From contig NZ_SAIY01000002.1 in assembly GCF_010560025.1 (NCBI RefSeq), positions 744,001-808,000 of the forward strand: DNA of 64,000 nucleotides, read 5' to 3'. Made by a program: the position numbers and the translations under genes. The notes under the pieces were generated by a model. It was not told the DNA's origin. It worked only from the letters and a program-made list of their open reading frames with translations, and searched no databases. Positions 26,164 through 35,112 of this stretch are shown in pieces. This stretch comes from Verrucosispora sioxanthis (GTDB lineage: Bacteria; Actinomycetota; Actinomycetes; Mycobacteriales; Micromonosporaceae). The number at the start of each line of letters is the position of its first letter. Position 1 is the stretch's first letter.

Positions 26164-28548
26164 TCAGGTGGAGTGGACCTCGAACTCGGCGACCTGGGCC
26201 GCCGGCCAGCCGGTGTTGGCGGTGACGTGCAGTCGAAGGAACCGACGTTCCCCGACGGGCAGGTTGATCGACACGGTGTTGCCGGTGGTCGGGTCGAAGG
26301 TGCGGCCCGCCGTGCCGGCGAGGGTGGTCCAGGAGTTGCCGTCGGTGGAGCCGAGCACCGACAGCGTCTGGGTACGGGTCTGCCAGGCCGGCGCTGGCGG
26401 TAGCTTCAGCACCACCCGACCCACCTGCCGGGCGCTACCCAGGTCCACGGTGAGGGTCTGCGGGAACGCGTGGTTGGCGCTTTCCCAGTAGCTGCCGGGC
26501 TCACCGTCCACCGCGTTGCCGGCCAGGTAGTTCTGCGTGTGGCTGGAGGCGACGACCGGCCGGCCCAGGGCCAGGTTCCCGACGGCCGGCGGGGGCGTGG
26601 TCGGTGGCGGGGTGCTGGGCGGCGGCGAGGTGGGCGGTGGGCTGGTCGGGCCGCTGCCCCACTGCGGCTCCGGCCACGGACCGCAGTACGGCGTCGAGGT
26701 GTACCAGCCGGAGTTGCCGGCACCCTGGGTGATCTGGAAGCCGCTGCCCACGCAGTTGTGCACCGGGTTGGCCTGTGCGATGCCGGTGGCCCGGACATCG
26801 GTGAAGGAAACCTGACTCGGTGCCTGCACCTGGAGGGCGTAGGTGCCGGCGCCGTCGATGCGTACGTTGGTGAAACTGATCCCGCTGGTCGCCCCCTCGA
26901 TCCAGTGCAGGGCCGCGTAGGAGCTGTCCAGGATGTCGGTGTCGCTGACCATGATCGACGCGTCGCGGATCGGTTCGTTCAACGCGGAGAACCAGATCGC
27001 GCCGACACCGAAGCGCCAGTTGTAGTCGGAGTTGCCGTTACGGATCAGCGTGTTGCGGGCGACGGTGATTGTGCCGGCGACCGCGGTCGGGCCGTGCACG
27101 CCGGTGTAGCGGTTGGCCACGTGGATGCCACCGCCGTTGGTGACCGAGTCGGCGGTCACGTTGTCGGTGATCCGGATGTCCCGCCCGCCGTAGGTGACCA
27201 GGTGATTGGCGAGGACGGTCACGCCGATGGTGTTCCGGGTGAACGAGTTGCCGACGTTGGGCACGGTGTCCGCCCACATGGCGAGGGCGTCGTCGCCGGT
27301 GTTGCGGACGAAGGCTTTCGTCACCGTGGAGTTGGTGACTCCCCAGTGGAAGTTCACCCCGTCGGCGGTCTGGTCGAGGATCCGGCTGTTGCGGATGGTG
27401 AAGTTGTCCATCGGGCCGTCCATCCAGGCACCGACCTTGGTGTGCTGCATCCAGACGTTGTCCACCACGGAGTCGGACATCGCTCCGCCGATGGCGTTGA
27501 CCTGGTCGGAGTCGACCCGTTCCCGGACGTCGCCGATGATCGCGAAATCCCGCAGCAGCACGTTGCGGCTGGGGCCGCCGGCCTCGTGCGGGCGGATCTC
27601 GCCCCGGTAGCCGCCACCGGTGACGTACCTGCCGTAGATGCCGGCGGCCCGCTTGCGGTCGGTGGGGTGCCGGCCGCCGAGCACCGAGTACCAGGGGCCG
27701 GCCCCGCGCAGGGTCACCCCGTCGACCACCACGTGGTCCCAGAGGGTGAAGCTGCCCGGCGGGATCCACACCGTACGGCTTTGCGCCCGGCCGGCGTCCA
27801 CGGCGGCCTGGAAGCGGGCGGTGGAGTCGGTGGCACCGGTCGGGTCGGCACCGAAGTCGGTGACCACGTCGAGGACGTTGGCCGGCTTGGTGATCGGTGC
27901 GGCGACCAGCTCGAAGTCGGCCAGGTCGATGGTGAAGGTCGGCGACTGGGCGGTCGACGCCACCTGGAGCCGGATCTTCGTGCCCGTCGGGTAGGTGGTG
28001 CCGAACAGGGCTCGGGCTTCGTCGTAGAAGTGGTGCGGGTTGATGTCGCCCGGGTTGTTGTTGAACGGGTAGCCGCCGTAGTACCAGCCGTACTTCGAGG
28101 TGACCGGCACCGCTTTGACCAACGTGCCGTTCGCCCGTAGGTCGATGGTGGCGTCGCGGCCGGTGCCGGCGGCGTTGTCCGGGATGCTGTAGCGGAAGGT
28201 GACCGCGTTCGCCGGGGCGGTGAGGGTGAATTCGACGTACTCCCCGACCGCGTCGAGGGTGACCGCCTCACGGCCGCTCGCCTCTGATGGCAGCGTGCCG
28301 TAGCGCCGGTCCGGACCGATTCTGGTGCCGCTGTGTGTCGCGTTCTCCGCCTCGTGCTCGATGAACGGTACCGTCGCACCCCGGCCGGCGATGTCGAACG
28401 GGGAGAGCCCGGCGGCGCGGGCCGGGGTCGCGGTGGTGGTGAGTGTGATCACCGAGATCGAGGCGGCGGCCAGTGTGGTGCCGGTGAGCAGGGCAAGCGT
28501 CGCACTGATCCGGTTTCTGGGCTGGTGCGGGACGGTGTGGTCGGCCAT
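26164..28548 (-). CDS. Secreted GH87-like glucanase with C-terminal discoidin domain
   Basis: A 794-residue exported protein; ATG 28548 has AAAGGGAG 8 bases upstream. Order: signal peptide (1-47, ending PARA); CBM-like sandwich from EHEAENATHSG (about 62-215); parallel beta-helix catalytic domain (about 220-600); a TSPPPTSPPPSTPPPTTPPP linker; C-terminal discoidin domain ending VAEFEVHST. TADGVN and RNTGDDALAM reproduce the Asp / Asp-Asp spacing of 23 and 24 seen in the neighbouring enzyme. It shares the catalytic core but not the domain layout of the neighbour, so the two probably differ in substrate anchoring or endo/exo mode rather than being recent duplicates. Confidence 0.86.
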   Translation of the reverse strand: MADHTVPHQPRNRISATLALLTGTTLAAASISVITLTTTATPARAAGLSPFDIAGRGATVPFIEHEAENATHSGTRIGPDRRYGTLPSEASGREAVTLDAVGEYVEFTLTAPANAVTFRYSIPDNAAGTGRDATIDLRANGTLVKAVPVTSKYGWYYGGYPFNNNPGDINPHHFYDEARALFGTTYPTGTKIRLQVASTAQSPTFTIDLADFELVAAPITKPANVLDVVTDFGADPTGATDSTARFQAAVDAGRAQSRTVWIPPGSFTLWDHVVVDGVTLRGAGPWYSVLGGRHPTDRKRAAGIYGRYVTGGGYRGEIRPHEAGGPSRNVLLRDFAIIGDVRERVDSDQVNAIGGAMSDSVVDNVWMQHTKVGAWMDGPMDNFTIRNSRILDQTADGVNFHWGVTNSTVTKAFVRNTGDDALAMWADTVPNVGNSFTRNTIGVTVLANHLVTYGGRDIRITDNVTADSVTNGGGIHVANRYTGVHGPTAVAGTITVARNTLIRNGNSDYNWRFGVGAIWFSALNEPIRDASIMVSDTDILDSSYAALHWIEGATSGISFTNVRIDGAGTYALQVQAPSQVSFTDVRATGIAQANPVHNCVGSGFQITQGAGNSGWYTSTPYCGPWPEPQWGSGPTSPPPTSPPPSTPPPTTPPPAVGNLALGRPVVASSHTQNYLAGNAVDGEPGSYWESANHAFPQTLTVDLGSARQVGRVVLKLPPAPAWQTRTQTLSVLGSTDGNSWTTLAGTAGRTFDPTTGNTVSINLPVGERRFLRLHVTANTGWPAAQVAEFEVHST

Positions 28549-28669
28549 GAGCAGCGCTCCCTTTCTCAGGTGGCCAGGTCCCCCGTGGTGGTGGCGGAAC
28601 GGCGGTGCGGGTACCTCCTCGTTGGCGCGGGCTGGTGGTTCGGTCGGTGGTGCGCTGGCGCGGCGGGAG

Positions 28670-30337
28670 TCACCCGGACCGGCCCGGGGTACGCAGCCAG
28701 ATGGCGGTGTCCGGGGGTAGCCGGTCGTCGTCGAGCGGGCCGCTGGCCAGCAGCTTGTGGGTGTGCGGTGGCAGTGGCACGGCACCGCCGGACAGGTTGA
28801 CCAGGCAGGTGAAGCCGGGCTCCCGGCGGAAGGCCAGCACCCCGTCGGGTGCCGGCAACCAGGTGTGCGTCCCGTCTCCGAGCGCCGCCTCGGTACGCCG
28901 CAACGCGATCGCCCTCCGGTACAGCTCCAGCATCGAATGCGGGTCACCGGCCTGCGTCCGGGCCGTGCGGTCCTTCCACTCGGCGGGTTGGGGCAGCCAC
29001 GGCACGCGGCTCGCGTCGTCAGGGCTGAAGCCGAAGGGCGAAGCGTCCCCCGACCACGGCAGCGGCACCCGGCACCCGTCGCGGCCCGGGTCGGTGCCAC
29101 CGGAGCGGACGAACATCGGGTCCTGCCGGAGTGCGGGTGGGATGTCCTCGACCTCCCACAGCCCCAGTTCCTCACCCTGGTAGACGTAGGCGGCGCCGGG
29201 CAGCGACAGCGACAGCAGCGCTGCGGCGCGGGCACGACGGGTACCCAGTTCCAGGTCGGTGGGGATTCCCTCGCGCTTGGCCGCGAAGCTGAACCTGGTG
29301 TCCGCCCGTCCGTAGCGGGTCACCTGCCGGGTGACGTCGTGGTTGGCAAGCACCCAGGTGGCGGGGGCGCCGACCGGCGCGTGTGCGTTCAGCGTGCCGT
29401 CGATGCTCTCGCGTAGTGCGGTGGCGTCCCAGGCGCAGCCGAGAAAGTCGAAGTTGAACGCGGCATGCAGCTCGTCCGGGCGCAGGTAGCGGGCGAACCG
29501 TTGGCGGTCCGGCAACCACACCTCACCGATCAGTGCCCGGTCCCCCGGATACGCGTCGGCGATCCGCCGCCAGTCCCGGTATATCTCGTGCACCCCGTCG
29601 ACGTCGTGGAAGGGGTGCGGCCGATCTGCCACGATCTCGGGCAGCGTCGAGTCCTTGACCAGCAGCCCGGCCGAGTCGATCCGGATTCCGTCCACGCCCC
29701 GGTCGAACCAGAACCGCAGGATGTCCTCGAACTCGGCGCGCACCCGCGGATGGTCCCAGTTGAGGTCCGGCTGTTCGGGGGCGAAGAGGTGCAGGTACCA
29801 GTCACCGGGCGTGCCGTCCGGGTCGGTGGTCCGGGTCCAGGTCGGCCCGCCGAACTCGCCCACCCAGTCGGTCGGGCGCTGGTCGCCGTTCGGGCCGCGC
29901 CCCGGCCGGAACCAGAACAGCTCCCGCTCCGGTGCTCCCGGACCGCCGGCCAACGCCGCCTGGAACCAGGGGTGTGCGGCGGAGCAGTGGTTCGGCACCA
30001 CGTCGACGATGGTCCGGATGCCGAGCGCGTGCGCCTCCGCGATCAGCGCCTCCGCCTCGGCCAGGCTGCCGAAGACGGGGTCGATGTCGCGATGGTCGGC
30101 GACGTCGTAGCCGGCGTCGGCCATCGGGGAGGGGTACCAGGGGCTGAACCAGATGGCGTCGACGCCGAGCGCCGACAGGTAGTTCAGCCGTGATCGGATG
30201 CCGGCGATGTCGCCGATGCCGTCACCGTTTCCGTCGGCGAAGCTGCGCGGGTACACCTGGTAGATCACCGCTCCCCGCCACCACGGACCACTGGCTGCTG
30301 CGGACACGCGCACCTGCTTTCTGGGGTCGGCGGTCAT
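28670..30337 (-). CDS. GH13 alpha-glucosidase
   Basis: A 555-residue cytosolic enzyme with no signal peptide. GH13 motifs are in order: region I VDVVPNH, region II DGIRIDSA (nucleophile Asp), region III LIGEVWL (acid/base Glu) and region IV WVLANHDVTR. The family is the oligo-1,6-glucosidase/alpha-glucosidase type. Its ATG overlaps the stop of the upstream permease by 4 bases, so it is translated with the ABC genes and should degrade the imported oligosaccharides to glucose. If the import substrate is nigero-oligosaccharide, this enzyme would need alpha-1,3 activity, which is inference. Confidence 0.93.
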   Translation of the reverse strand: MTADPRKQVRVSAAASGPWWRGAVIYQVYPRSFADGNGDGIGDIAGIRSRLNYLSALGVDAIWFSPWYPSPMADAGYDVADHRDIDPVFGSLAEAEALIAEAHALGIRTIVDVVPNHCSAAHPWFQAALAGGPGAPERELFWFRPGRGPNGDQRPTDWVGEFGGPTWTRTTDPDGTPGDWYLHLFAPEQPDLNWDHPRVRAEFEDILRFWFDRGVDGIRIDSAGLLVKDSTLPEIVADRPHPFHDVDGVHEIYRDWRRIADAYPGDRALIGEVWLPDRQRFARYLRPDELHAAFNFDFLGCAWDATALRESIDGTLNAHAPVGAPATWVLANHDVTRQVTRYGRADTRFSFAAKREGIPTDLELGTRRARAAALLSLSLPGAAYVYQGEELGLWEVEDIPPALRQDPMFVRSGGTDPGRDGCRVPLPWSGDASPFGFSPDDASRVPWLPQPAEWKDRTARTQAGDPHSMLELYRRAIALRRTEAALGDGTHTWLPAPDGVLAFRREPGFTCLVNLSGGAVPLPPHTHKLLASGPLDDDRLPPDTAIWLRTPGRSG

Positions 30338-31221
30338 CCCTTGAGACCGCCCGTGGTGAGGCCGGACATGATGTTTCGCTGAAACACCAGGAAGATGACG
30401 ACGGTCGGTATCGCGGCGATCACCGACGCGGCGATCACCACGTTCATCGGCGTACCGCCGGCGAAGGCGTAGATCCCCACGCTTACCGTGCGGGTCTCGG
30501 GAGACGGCATGACCAGCTTCGGCCAGAGGAAGTCCTTCCAGACCGCGGTCACCGCGAAGATCGAGACGACGCCGAGGATGGGCCGAGACATCGGCAGCAC
30601 GATCGACCAGAGCGTGCGCAGTGGCGTCGCCCCGTCCATCAGGGCGGCCGCCATCAGATCCTCCGGAATCGAGTCGAAGAACCGCTTCAGCAGGAAGATG
30701 TTGAACGCGTTGGCGACCAGGGGAAGCCAGATCGCGAACGGCGAGTCGAGCAGGTTGATGTGCAGGATCGGCAGGTCGATCACGGTCACGTACTGCGGGA
30801 CGATGAGGACCATCGCCGGGATCATCAGCGTGGCCAGCATCATGCCGAGGATCACGTTGCCGAGGACCGGGCGGAGCTTCGACAGGGCGTACGCCGCGGC
30901 GGTGTCGAAGACCAGTTGGAACAGCACCGCGCCGGTCGCGTAGTAGAAGGTGTTGAACAGCAGCTTGGCCAGCGCCAGGTTGTGCCAGGCATCGGCGTAG
31001 TTCTGCCACTGTGGATCCTGCGGGAACAGCGACGGTGGGGTCTGCGCGATCTCCTGGCCGGATTTGAGGGCTCCGGTGACCATCCAGTAGAGCGGCCCGA
31101 GGAAGACGAGCGTGAACCCGACGACCACGACGGCGAGCAGCGTCCAGTAGGCGGCCCGTCCGCGACCGCGCCGAAGCTGGGCCTGTGAGATGAGGGTCCG
31201 GGTCCCGGTGTCCGGTGCCAT
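30334..31221 (-). CDS. Carbohydrate ABC transporter permease, MalG type
   Basis: A 295-residue inner-membrane permease with six helices. The EAA loop that docks the ATPase reads EDLMAAALMDGATPLRTLW near residue 190, followed by IVLPMSRP. It overlaps the GH13 gene by 4 bases and follows the other permease by 13 bases. No ATPase gene is present in the operon, which in actinobacteria usually means a shared MsiK-type ATPase encoded elsewhere. Confidence 0.94.
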   Translation of the reverse strand: MAPDTGTRTLISQAQLRRGRGRAAYWTLLAVVVVGFTLVFLGPLYWMVTGALKSGQEIAQTPPSLFPQDPQWQNYADAWHNLALAKLLFNTFYYATGAVLFQLVFDTAAAYALSKLRPVLGNVILGMMLATLMIPAMVLIVPQYVTVIDLPILHINLLDSPFAIWLPLVANAFNIFLLKRFFDSIPEDLMAAALMDGATPLRTLWSIVLPMSRPILGVVSIFAVTAVWKDFLWPKLVMPSPETRTVSVGIYAFAGGTPMNVVIAASVIAAIPTVVIFLVFQRNIMSGLTTGGLKG

Positions 31222-31234
31222 GGGTGGTCTCCTC

Positions 31235-32191
31235 CTAGTCCTGTCTCGCGGTGAGCCGCAGGTAGACGGCGGAGAACCCGGCCAGCACCACCAGCATGAT
31301 CACTCCGAGTGCCGCCGCGCCGTTGAGATCGTTCTGGAAGAACCCGTGTTGGTAGATGAGGTATGCGACCGAGGTCGCCGAGTCCTCCGCGCCCGCACCG
31401 TTGGCGAGGATCAGCGGCTCGATGAAGAGCTGCATGGTGGCGACGATCTGGAGCATCGCCAGCAGCGCGAGAATCAGCCGGGTCTGCGGAATGGTGACGT
31501 GCATGATCCGCCGCCAGATCCCGGCCCCGTCCAGCTCGGCCGCCTCGTACAGCTCGCCCGGGATGTTCTGCAACGCGGCCAGGTAGATCAGCACAGCGCT
31601 GCCCATGTTCATCCAGGTCGACGCGATCACCATCGCCGGCATCGTCATCTCCGGCGACTGCATCCACTGCGACGTGGGCAGGCCGAAGGCCTTGAGGATC
31701 GCGTTGAACAGCCCCGCGTCGCTGGGGTCGTACGCGTAGAACTTGAACAGGAACAGCGCCGAGGCGGGCGGCAGCATCACCGGCAGGTAGACCAGGATCC
31801 GGAGGTACCCACGGGCGTGGCGGAACTCGTTGAGCAGGATCGCCACGAAGAACGGCACCGCGTACCCGAGGACGAGCGCGAGGCCGGTGAAGTAGAAGGT
31901 GTTCTGCCAGGCGGTCCAGAAGCTGGGGTCGTCGAGGATCCGGAGGTAGTTGTCCCAGCCGACCCAGGTGGTCTCGCCGCGCCGGGTGCGCTGGAAGCTC
32001 ATCACGACGCCGCGCACCATCGGGTACCAGGAGAAGACCGCGAAGCAGAGCACCGCACCGATCAGGAACGCGTGCCCGGTGAGCTGGTCGCGTACCGTGC
32101 GGCCGAGGCTGGTCCGCCGTGCCTGGGCCGGAGGCGATGTTCCGGGGCGATCCGCTGCTCTGACCGCCCCGGGGGCGGTGGTGATCGTCAA
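31235..32191 (-). CDS. Carbohydrate ABC transporter permease, MalF type
   Basis: A 318-residue permease. After a 35-residue basic cytosolic leader come six helices; the EAA loop is GELYEAAELDGAGIWRRIMH near residue 215, followed by VTIPQTRLI. It pairs with the MalG-type protein to form the channel for the oligosaccharide bound by the upstream lipoprotein. Gap to the binding protein gene is about 75 bases. Confidence 0.94.
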   Translation of the reverse strand: MTITTAPGAVRAADRPGTSPPAQARRTSLGRTVRDQLTGHAFLIGAVLCFAVFSWYPMVRGVVMSFQRTRRGETTWVGWDNYLRILDDPSFWTAWQNTFYFTGLALVLGYAVPFFVAILLNEFRHARGYLRILVYLPVMLPPASALFLFKFYAYDPSDAGLFNAILKAFGLPTSQWMQSPEMTMPAMVIASTWMNMGSAVLIYLAALQNIPGELYEAAELDGAGIWRRIMHVTIPQTRLILALLAMLQIVATMQLFIEPLILANGAGAEDSATSVAYLIYQHGFFQNDLNGAAALGVIMLVVLAGFSAVYLRLTARQD

Positions 32192-32265
32192 GACGACTCC
32201 CGTGGGTGGATGACCGGACGACGGGTGCGATCGGGGGCGGGGGCCTCCGACCCCCGCCCCGGTAC

Positions 32266-33645
32266 TCAGCTCTCGGCGGCGAGGAGCTTGTTGACCTTCT
32301 CCTCGGCGGTCCTGAGCAACGCGTCGATGTTGGCGTTCGGGTTGGTCAGCACGCCGGACATCACCGCGTCCAGCACCGCGTAGATCGCCTGCGCGTTGCG
32401 CGGTTCACCCTTGATCGGGACCGGGTTGGCCTCGAAGTTCGCGAAGTTCGCGGTGTCCACGTTCGCGTTGGCCTTGCGCAGCTCCAGCTCCTGCTGCTGC
32501 GCCTGGCTGCCGTTGGTGAACAGCAGCGGCTGTGGCAGACCGACCGGGTAGTTCTGTGGCTTGGCCCGGACGTAGTCGAGTTGGCCCTTGCCGGGCGTGA
32601 GCTTCTGGTACGCGATCCACTTGAGACCGGCGCGGACCTGCTCCGGGGTGAGGTCCTTCTTGAAGAAGTAGCCCTCGCCGCCACCGAGCGTGCTCTTGGC
32701 CGGGCCGTCCTGGCCGGGCAGCGGCCCCATCGCCCAGTCCTCGAATCTGCCCTGGAACTGGCTGACGATCGCCTGGGTGGCGTCCGGCGCGCCGATGAAC
32801 ATGCCGACCTTGCCGGCGCCCGCGTTGGTCAGCAGGTCGCCCCACTGGAGCAGCTGACGATCGCCCATGCTGTCATCGCCGTAGCGCATGTCCTTGAGGT
32901 TCTGGAGGACCTGCCGGCCCAGGGCGTTGTTGAAGTCGGCCCTGCTGCCGTCGGCGGTCAGCACCTGGCCGCCCTGCGAGTAGAGCAGGGCGGTGAAGTG
33001 CCAGCCGCCGGTGTTGCCGGCGCTGTATTCGGCGTAGCCGGCGATGCCGTCGCCGAGCGCGGAGATCTTCTTGGCGGCGTCCCGGACCTCGGCCCAGGTC
33101 TTCGGCGGGCTGTTCACGTCGAGACCGGCCCGTTGAAACAGCACCTTGTTGTAGACCAGGCCCATGGAGTAGTTCTTCACCGGTACGGCGTAGAGCTTCC
33201 CGTCGTCGGTGAAGACCTCCTTCAGCGCCGGGTCGACGCTGTCCCAGGTGGGGATGGTGTCCGTGGTGGCGTACTCGGTGATGTCCATCGCCTGGCCGGA
33301 GTCGAGCACCTGCTGCAGGTCGGTCATGTACCCGTAGAACACGTCGGTCACGGTGCCGCCGGCCAGCCGGGCGGTGAAGTCCGGCGGGTTGTTGCACTGC
33401 TCGCCGACGCTCACGCTCTTGACCACGATGTCGGGGTTCTGCCGCTGGAACTCGGCGACGTCGGCGTTCCAGTTCTGCAGCAGTTCTTTCTGGGCGCCGA
33501 CCGGCTGGCAGTCGACGGTGATGGTGACCTTGCCGCTCGCGTCGCCGCTGGTGTCGCCGCTCTTGGTGGAGCAGGCCGCGAGGCCGAGCCCCAGACCGGC
33601 CACGAGCGTCAACGCAGCTGCCTTCCGGTACTGCGGTACGGACAT
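32266..33645 (-). CDS. Extracellular sugar-binding lipoprotein
   Basis: A 459-residue cluster-B solute-binding protein. The lipoprotein signal ends LGLAACST (acylated Cys near 25). Typical ABC family 1 features are QRQNPDIVVKSVSVG in the first lobe, LYAVPVKNYSMGLVYNKVLF near residue 155 and a helical C-terminus. The mature N-terminus contains an unusual Cys pair (VDCQPVG and GEQCNNPP) that could form a disulfide. By context it captures alpha-glucan oligosaccharides released by the two secreted GH87-like enzymes. Confidence 0.92.
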   Translation of the reverse strand: MSVPQYRKAAALTLVAGLGLGLAACSTKSGDTSGDASGKVTITVDCQPVGAQKELLQNWNADVAEFQRQNPDIVVKSVSVGEQCNNPPDFTARLAGGTVTDVFYGYMTDLQQVLDSGQAMDITEYATTDTIPTWDSVDPALKEVFTDDGKLYAVPVKNYSMGLVYNKVLFQRAGLDVNSPPKTWAEVRDAAKKISALGDGIAGYAEYSAGNTGGWHFTALLYSQGGQVLTADGSRADFNNALGRQVLQNLKDMRYGDDSMGDRQLLQWGDLLTNAGAGKVGMFIGAPDATQAIVSQFQGRFEDWAMGPLPGQDGPAKSTLGGGEGYFFKKDLTPEQVRAGLKWIAYQKLTPGKGQLDYVRAKPQNYPVGLPQPLLFTNGSQAQQQELELRKANANVDTANFANFEANPVPIKGEPRNAQAIYAVLDAVMSGVLTNPNANIDALLRTAEEKVNKLLAAES

Positions 33646-33790
33646 CTGTCCATCCCTTCGGGAACGGGTGTCTAGGTGAAGTCGGTGATCGGCGGTTGGT
33701 GTCCCACGCCGCGAGACCTGCTGGTGATCGGTGTCCGGGCTGCACCCCTGACCCTCCGTTACCTACCGGCGGCCAGGTGTGAGTGGAGTC

Positions 33791-33819
33791 ACTGTAGCGT
33801 CGACGACTCGATCCAGCAA
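33791..33819 (-). promoter_or_regulatory. Sigma-70-type promoter for the sugar-binding protein operon
   Basis: On the minus strand TTGCTG (33814-33819) and TACAGT (33791-33796) are separated by exactly 17 bases. Transcription would start about 135 bases upstream of the binding-protein gene. The spacer and flank contain two copies of GAGTCG, one within AGAGTCGATTC just upstream and one in CGAGTCGTCG, which may be part of the LacI operator, but no clear full palindrome is present. Confidence 0.55.
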
Positions 33820-33930
33820 GGTTTGAATCGACTCTTGAAATTAAGCGACCATCTTCTGCCAGAGGGCGACCGTGCTGGCAGGTGTCATGGGACCGAAACG
33901 ACGTCACGCAGGGCGCGGCAACGACGGAAA

Positions 33931-33959
33931 GCCGCCGACCGCGGGTAGCGGTCGGCGGC
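33931..33959 (-). terminator. Terminator after the lacI gene
   Basis: A perfect 12-bp stem, GCCGCCGACCGC against GCGGTCGGCGGC, closes a 5-base loop about 80 bases past the end of lacI and upstream of the sugar operon promoter. It would separate lacI transcription from the transport genes. No strong U-run follows, as usual in high-GC actinobacteria. Confidence 0.75.
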
Positions 33960-34038
33960 CGAGAGCGTCGGGTTCAGCGGGGCGGAGCGGCCCAGGGTTC
34001 CACAACGGCGGGGCGGTGCCGGATCGGTGCCGGTGGAG

Positions 34039-35040
34039 TCAGCGGCGTGGCGTGGGCGCCGTCGAGCCGCGCACCACAAGTTCGGGCTCGAAGAGCAACT
34101 CGTCGGTGAGCACACCCCCGCCCTCGATCTGAGTGACCAGCAGGTCCACGGCCGCCTGCCCCATCGTCTCGATCGGCTGCCGGACGGTGGTCAGCGGCGG
34201 ATCGGTGCAGGTCATGAACGCCGAGTCGTCGTAGCCGACCACCGAGACGTCGTCGGGCACCGAACGGCCGAGCCGGCGCACCGCGCGGATCGCGCCCAAG
34301 GCCAACACGTCACTGGCACAGATGATCCCGCTGATTCCCCGGTCGACCAGTTTGGTCGCCGCGACCCGGGCCCCTTCCATCGAGAAGCTGGAACGCTCGA
34401 CCCACTCGGTCCCCGCGTCCCAGCCGGCGACCCGGCCCATCGCGGTCAGTTTCCGCCGCGACGGCACGTGGTCCTCGGGCCCCAGCACCAGGCCGATCCG
34501 TTCGTGCCCCAGCGAGCGCAGGTGGCCGTACGCCTGCTCGACCGCGACCGCGTCATCGGTGGACACCCGGGGGAAGCCGAGTTCGTCCACACCCGCGTTG
34601 ACCAGCACCACCGGCAACCCCCGGTCGGTCAGCCGTCGGTAGTGCTCGTGCGACGCGTCGGCCAGCGCGTACGACCCGCCAGCGAAGATCACGCCGGAGA
34701 CCTGATGGTCCAGCAGCATCTCGACGTAGGCGGCCTCGGAGACGCCGCCGATGGTGCGGGCGCACAGGGCCGGGGTGAAGCCGCGTTGCGCCAACGAGCC
34801 GGTGACCACCTCGGCCAGCGCCGGGAAGATCGGGTTCTGCAACTCGGGCAACACCAGCCCGACCAGTCGGGCACGTTCACCGCGCAGCTTGCTCGGCCGC
34901 TCGTAACCGAGCACGTCCAGGGCGGTCAGCACCGCCGTCCGGGTCGCCTCGGCCACGCCATCGCGGCCGTTGAGCACCCGGCTCACGGTGGCTTCGCTGA
35001 CGCCTGCCTTGCGGGCGACCTCGGTCAGTCGTTTCGTCAC
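34039..35040 (-). CDS. LacI-family transcriptional regulator
   Basis: A 333-residue regulator from GTG 35040 (a GTG 8 codons further upstream is possible). The helix-turn-helix is TEVARKAGVSEATVSRVLNG near residues 5-24, followed by the hinge-linked periplasmic-binding-like domain with VSVVGYDDSAFM near 265. It is the first gene of the leftward carbohydrate locus and should sense an oligosaccharide from the alpha-glucan degraded by the downstream genes. Separate transcription is suggested by the terminator that follows. Confidence 0.94.
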   Translation of the reverse strand: MTKRLTEVARKAGVSEATVSRVLNGRDGVAEATRTAVLTALDVLGYERPSKLRGERARLVGLVLPELQNPIFPALAEVVTGSLAQRGFTPALCARTIGGVSEAAYVEMLLDHQVSGVIFAGGSYALADASHEHYRRLTDRGLPVVLVNAGVDELGFPRVSTDDAVAVEQAYGHLRSLGHERIGLVLGPEDHVPSRRKLTAMGRVAGWDAGTEWVERSSFSMEGARVAATKLVDRGISGIICASDVLALGAIRAVRRLGRSVPDDVSVVGYDDSAFMTCTDPPLTTVRQPIETMGQAAVDLLVTQIEGGGVLTDELLFEPELVVRGSTAPTPRR

Positions 35041-35112
35041 GGCCGCAATAGTACGCCGACCCACTGCAAGAAAAGAACAGCAGCCTGTCGCAGGATGACG
35101 GATGCTATCCGG

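Noticed and set aside
28549..29235. Longer N-terminus for the second GH87-like protein
   Set aside because: The extra residues are a shadow of the GH13 gene; the signal peptide begins at ATG 28548 with a good ribosome site.
30338..31009. Longer N-terminus for the GH13 enzyme
   Set aside because: The extension is out-of-frame translation of the permease gene; ATG 30337 with the 4-base overlap is the natural start.
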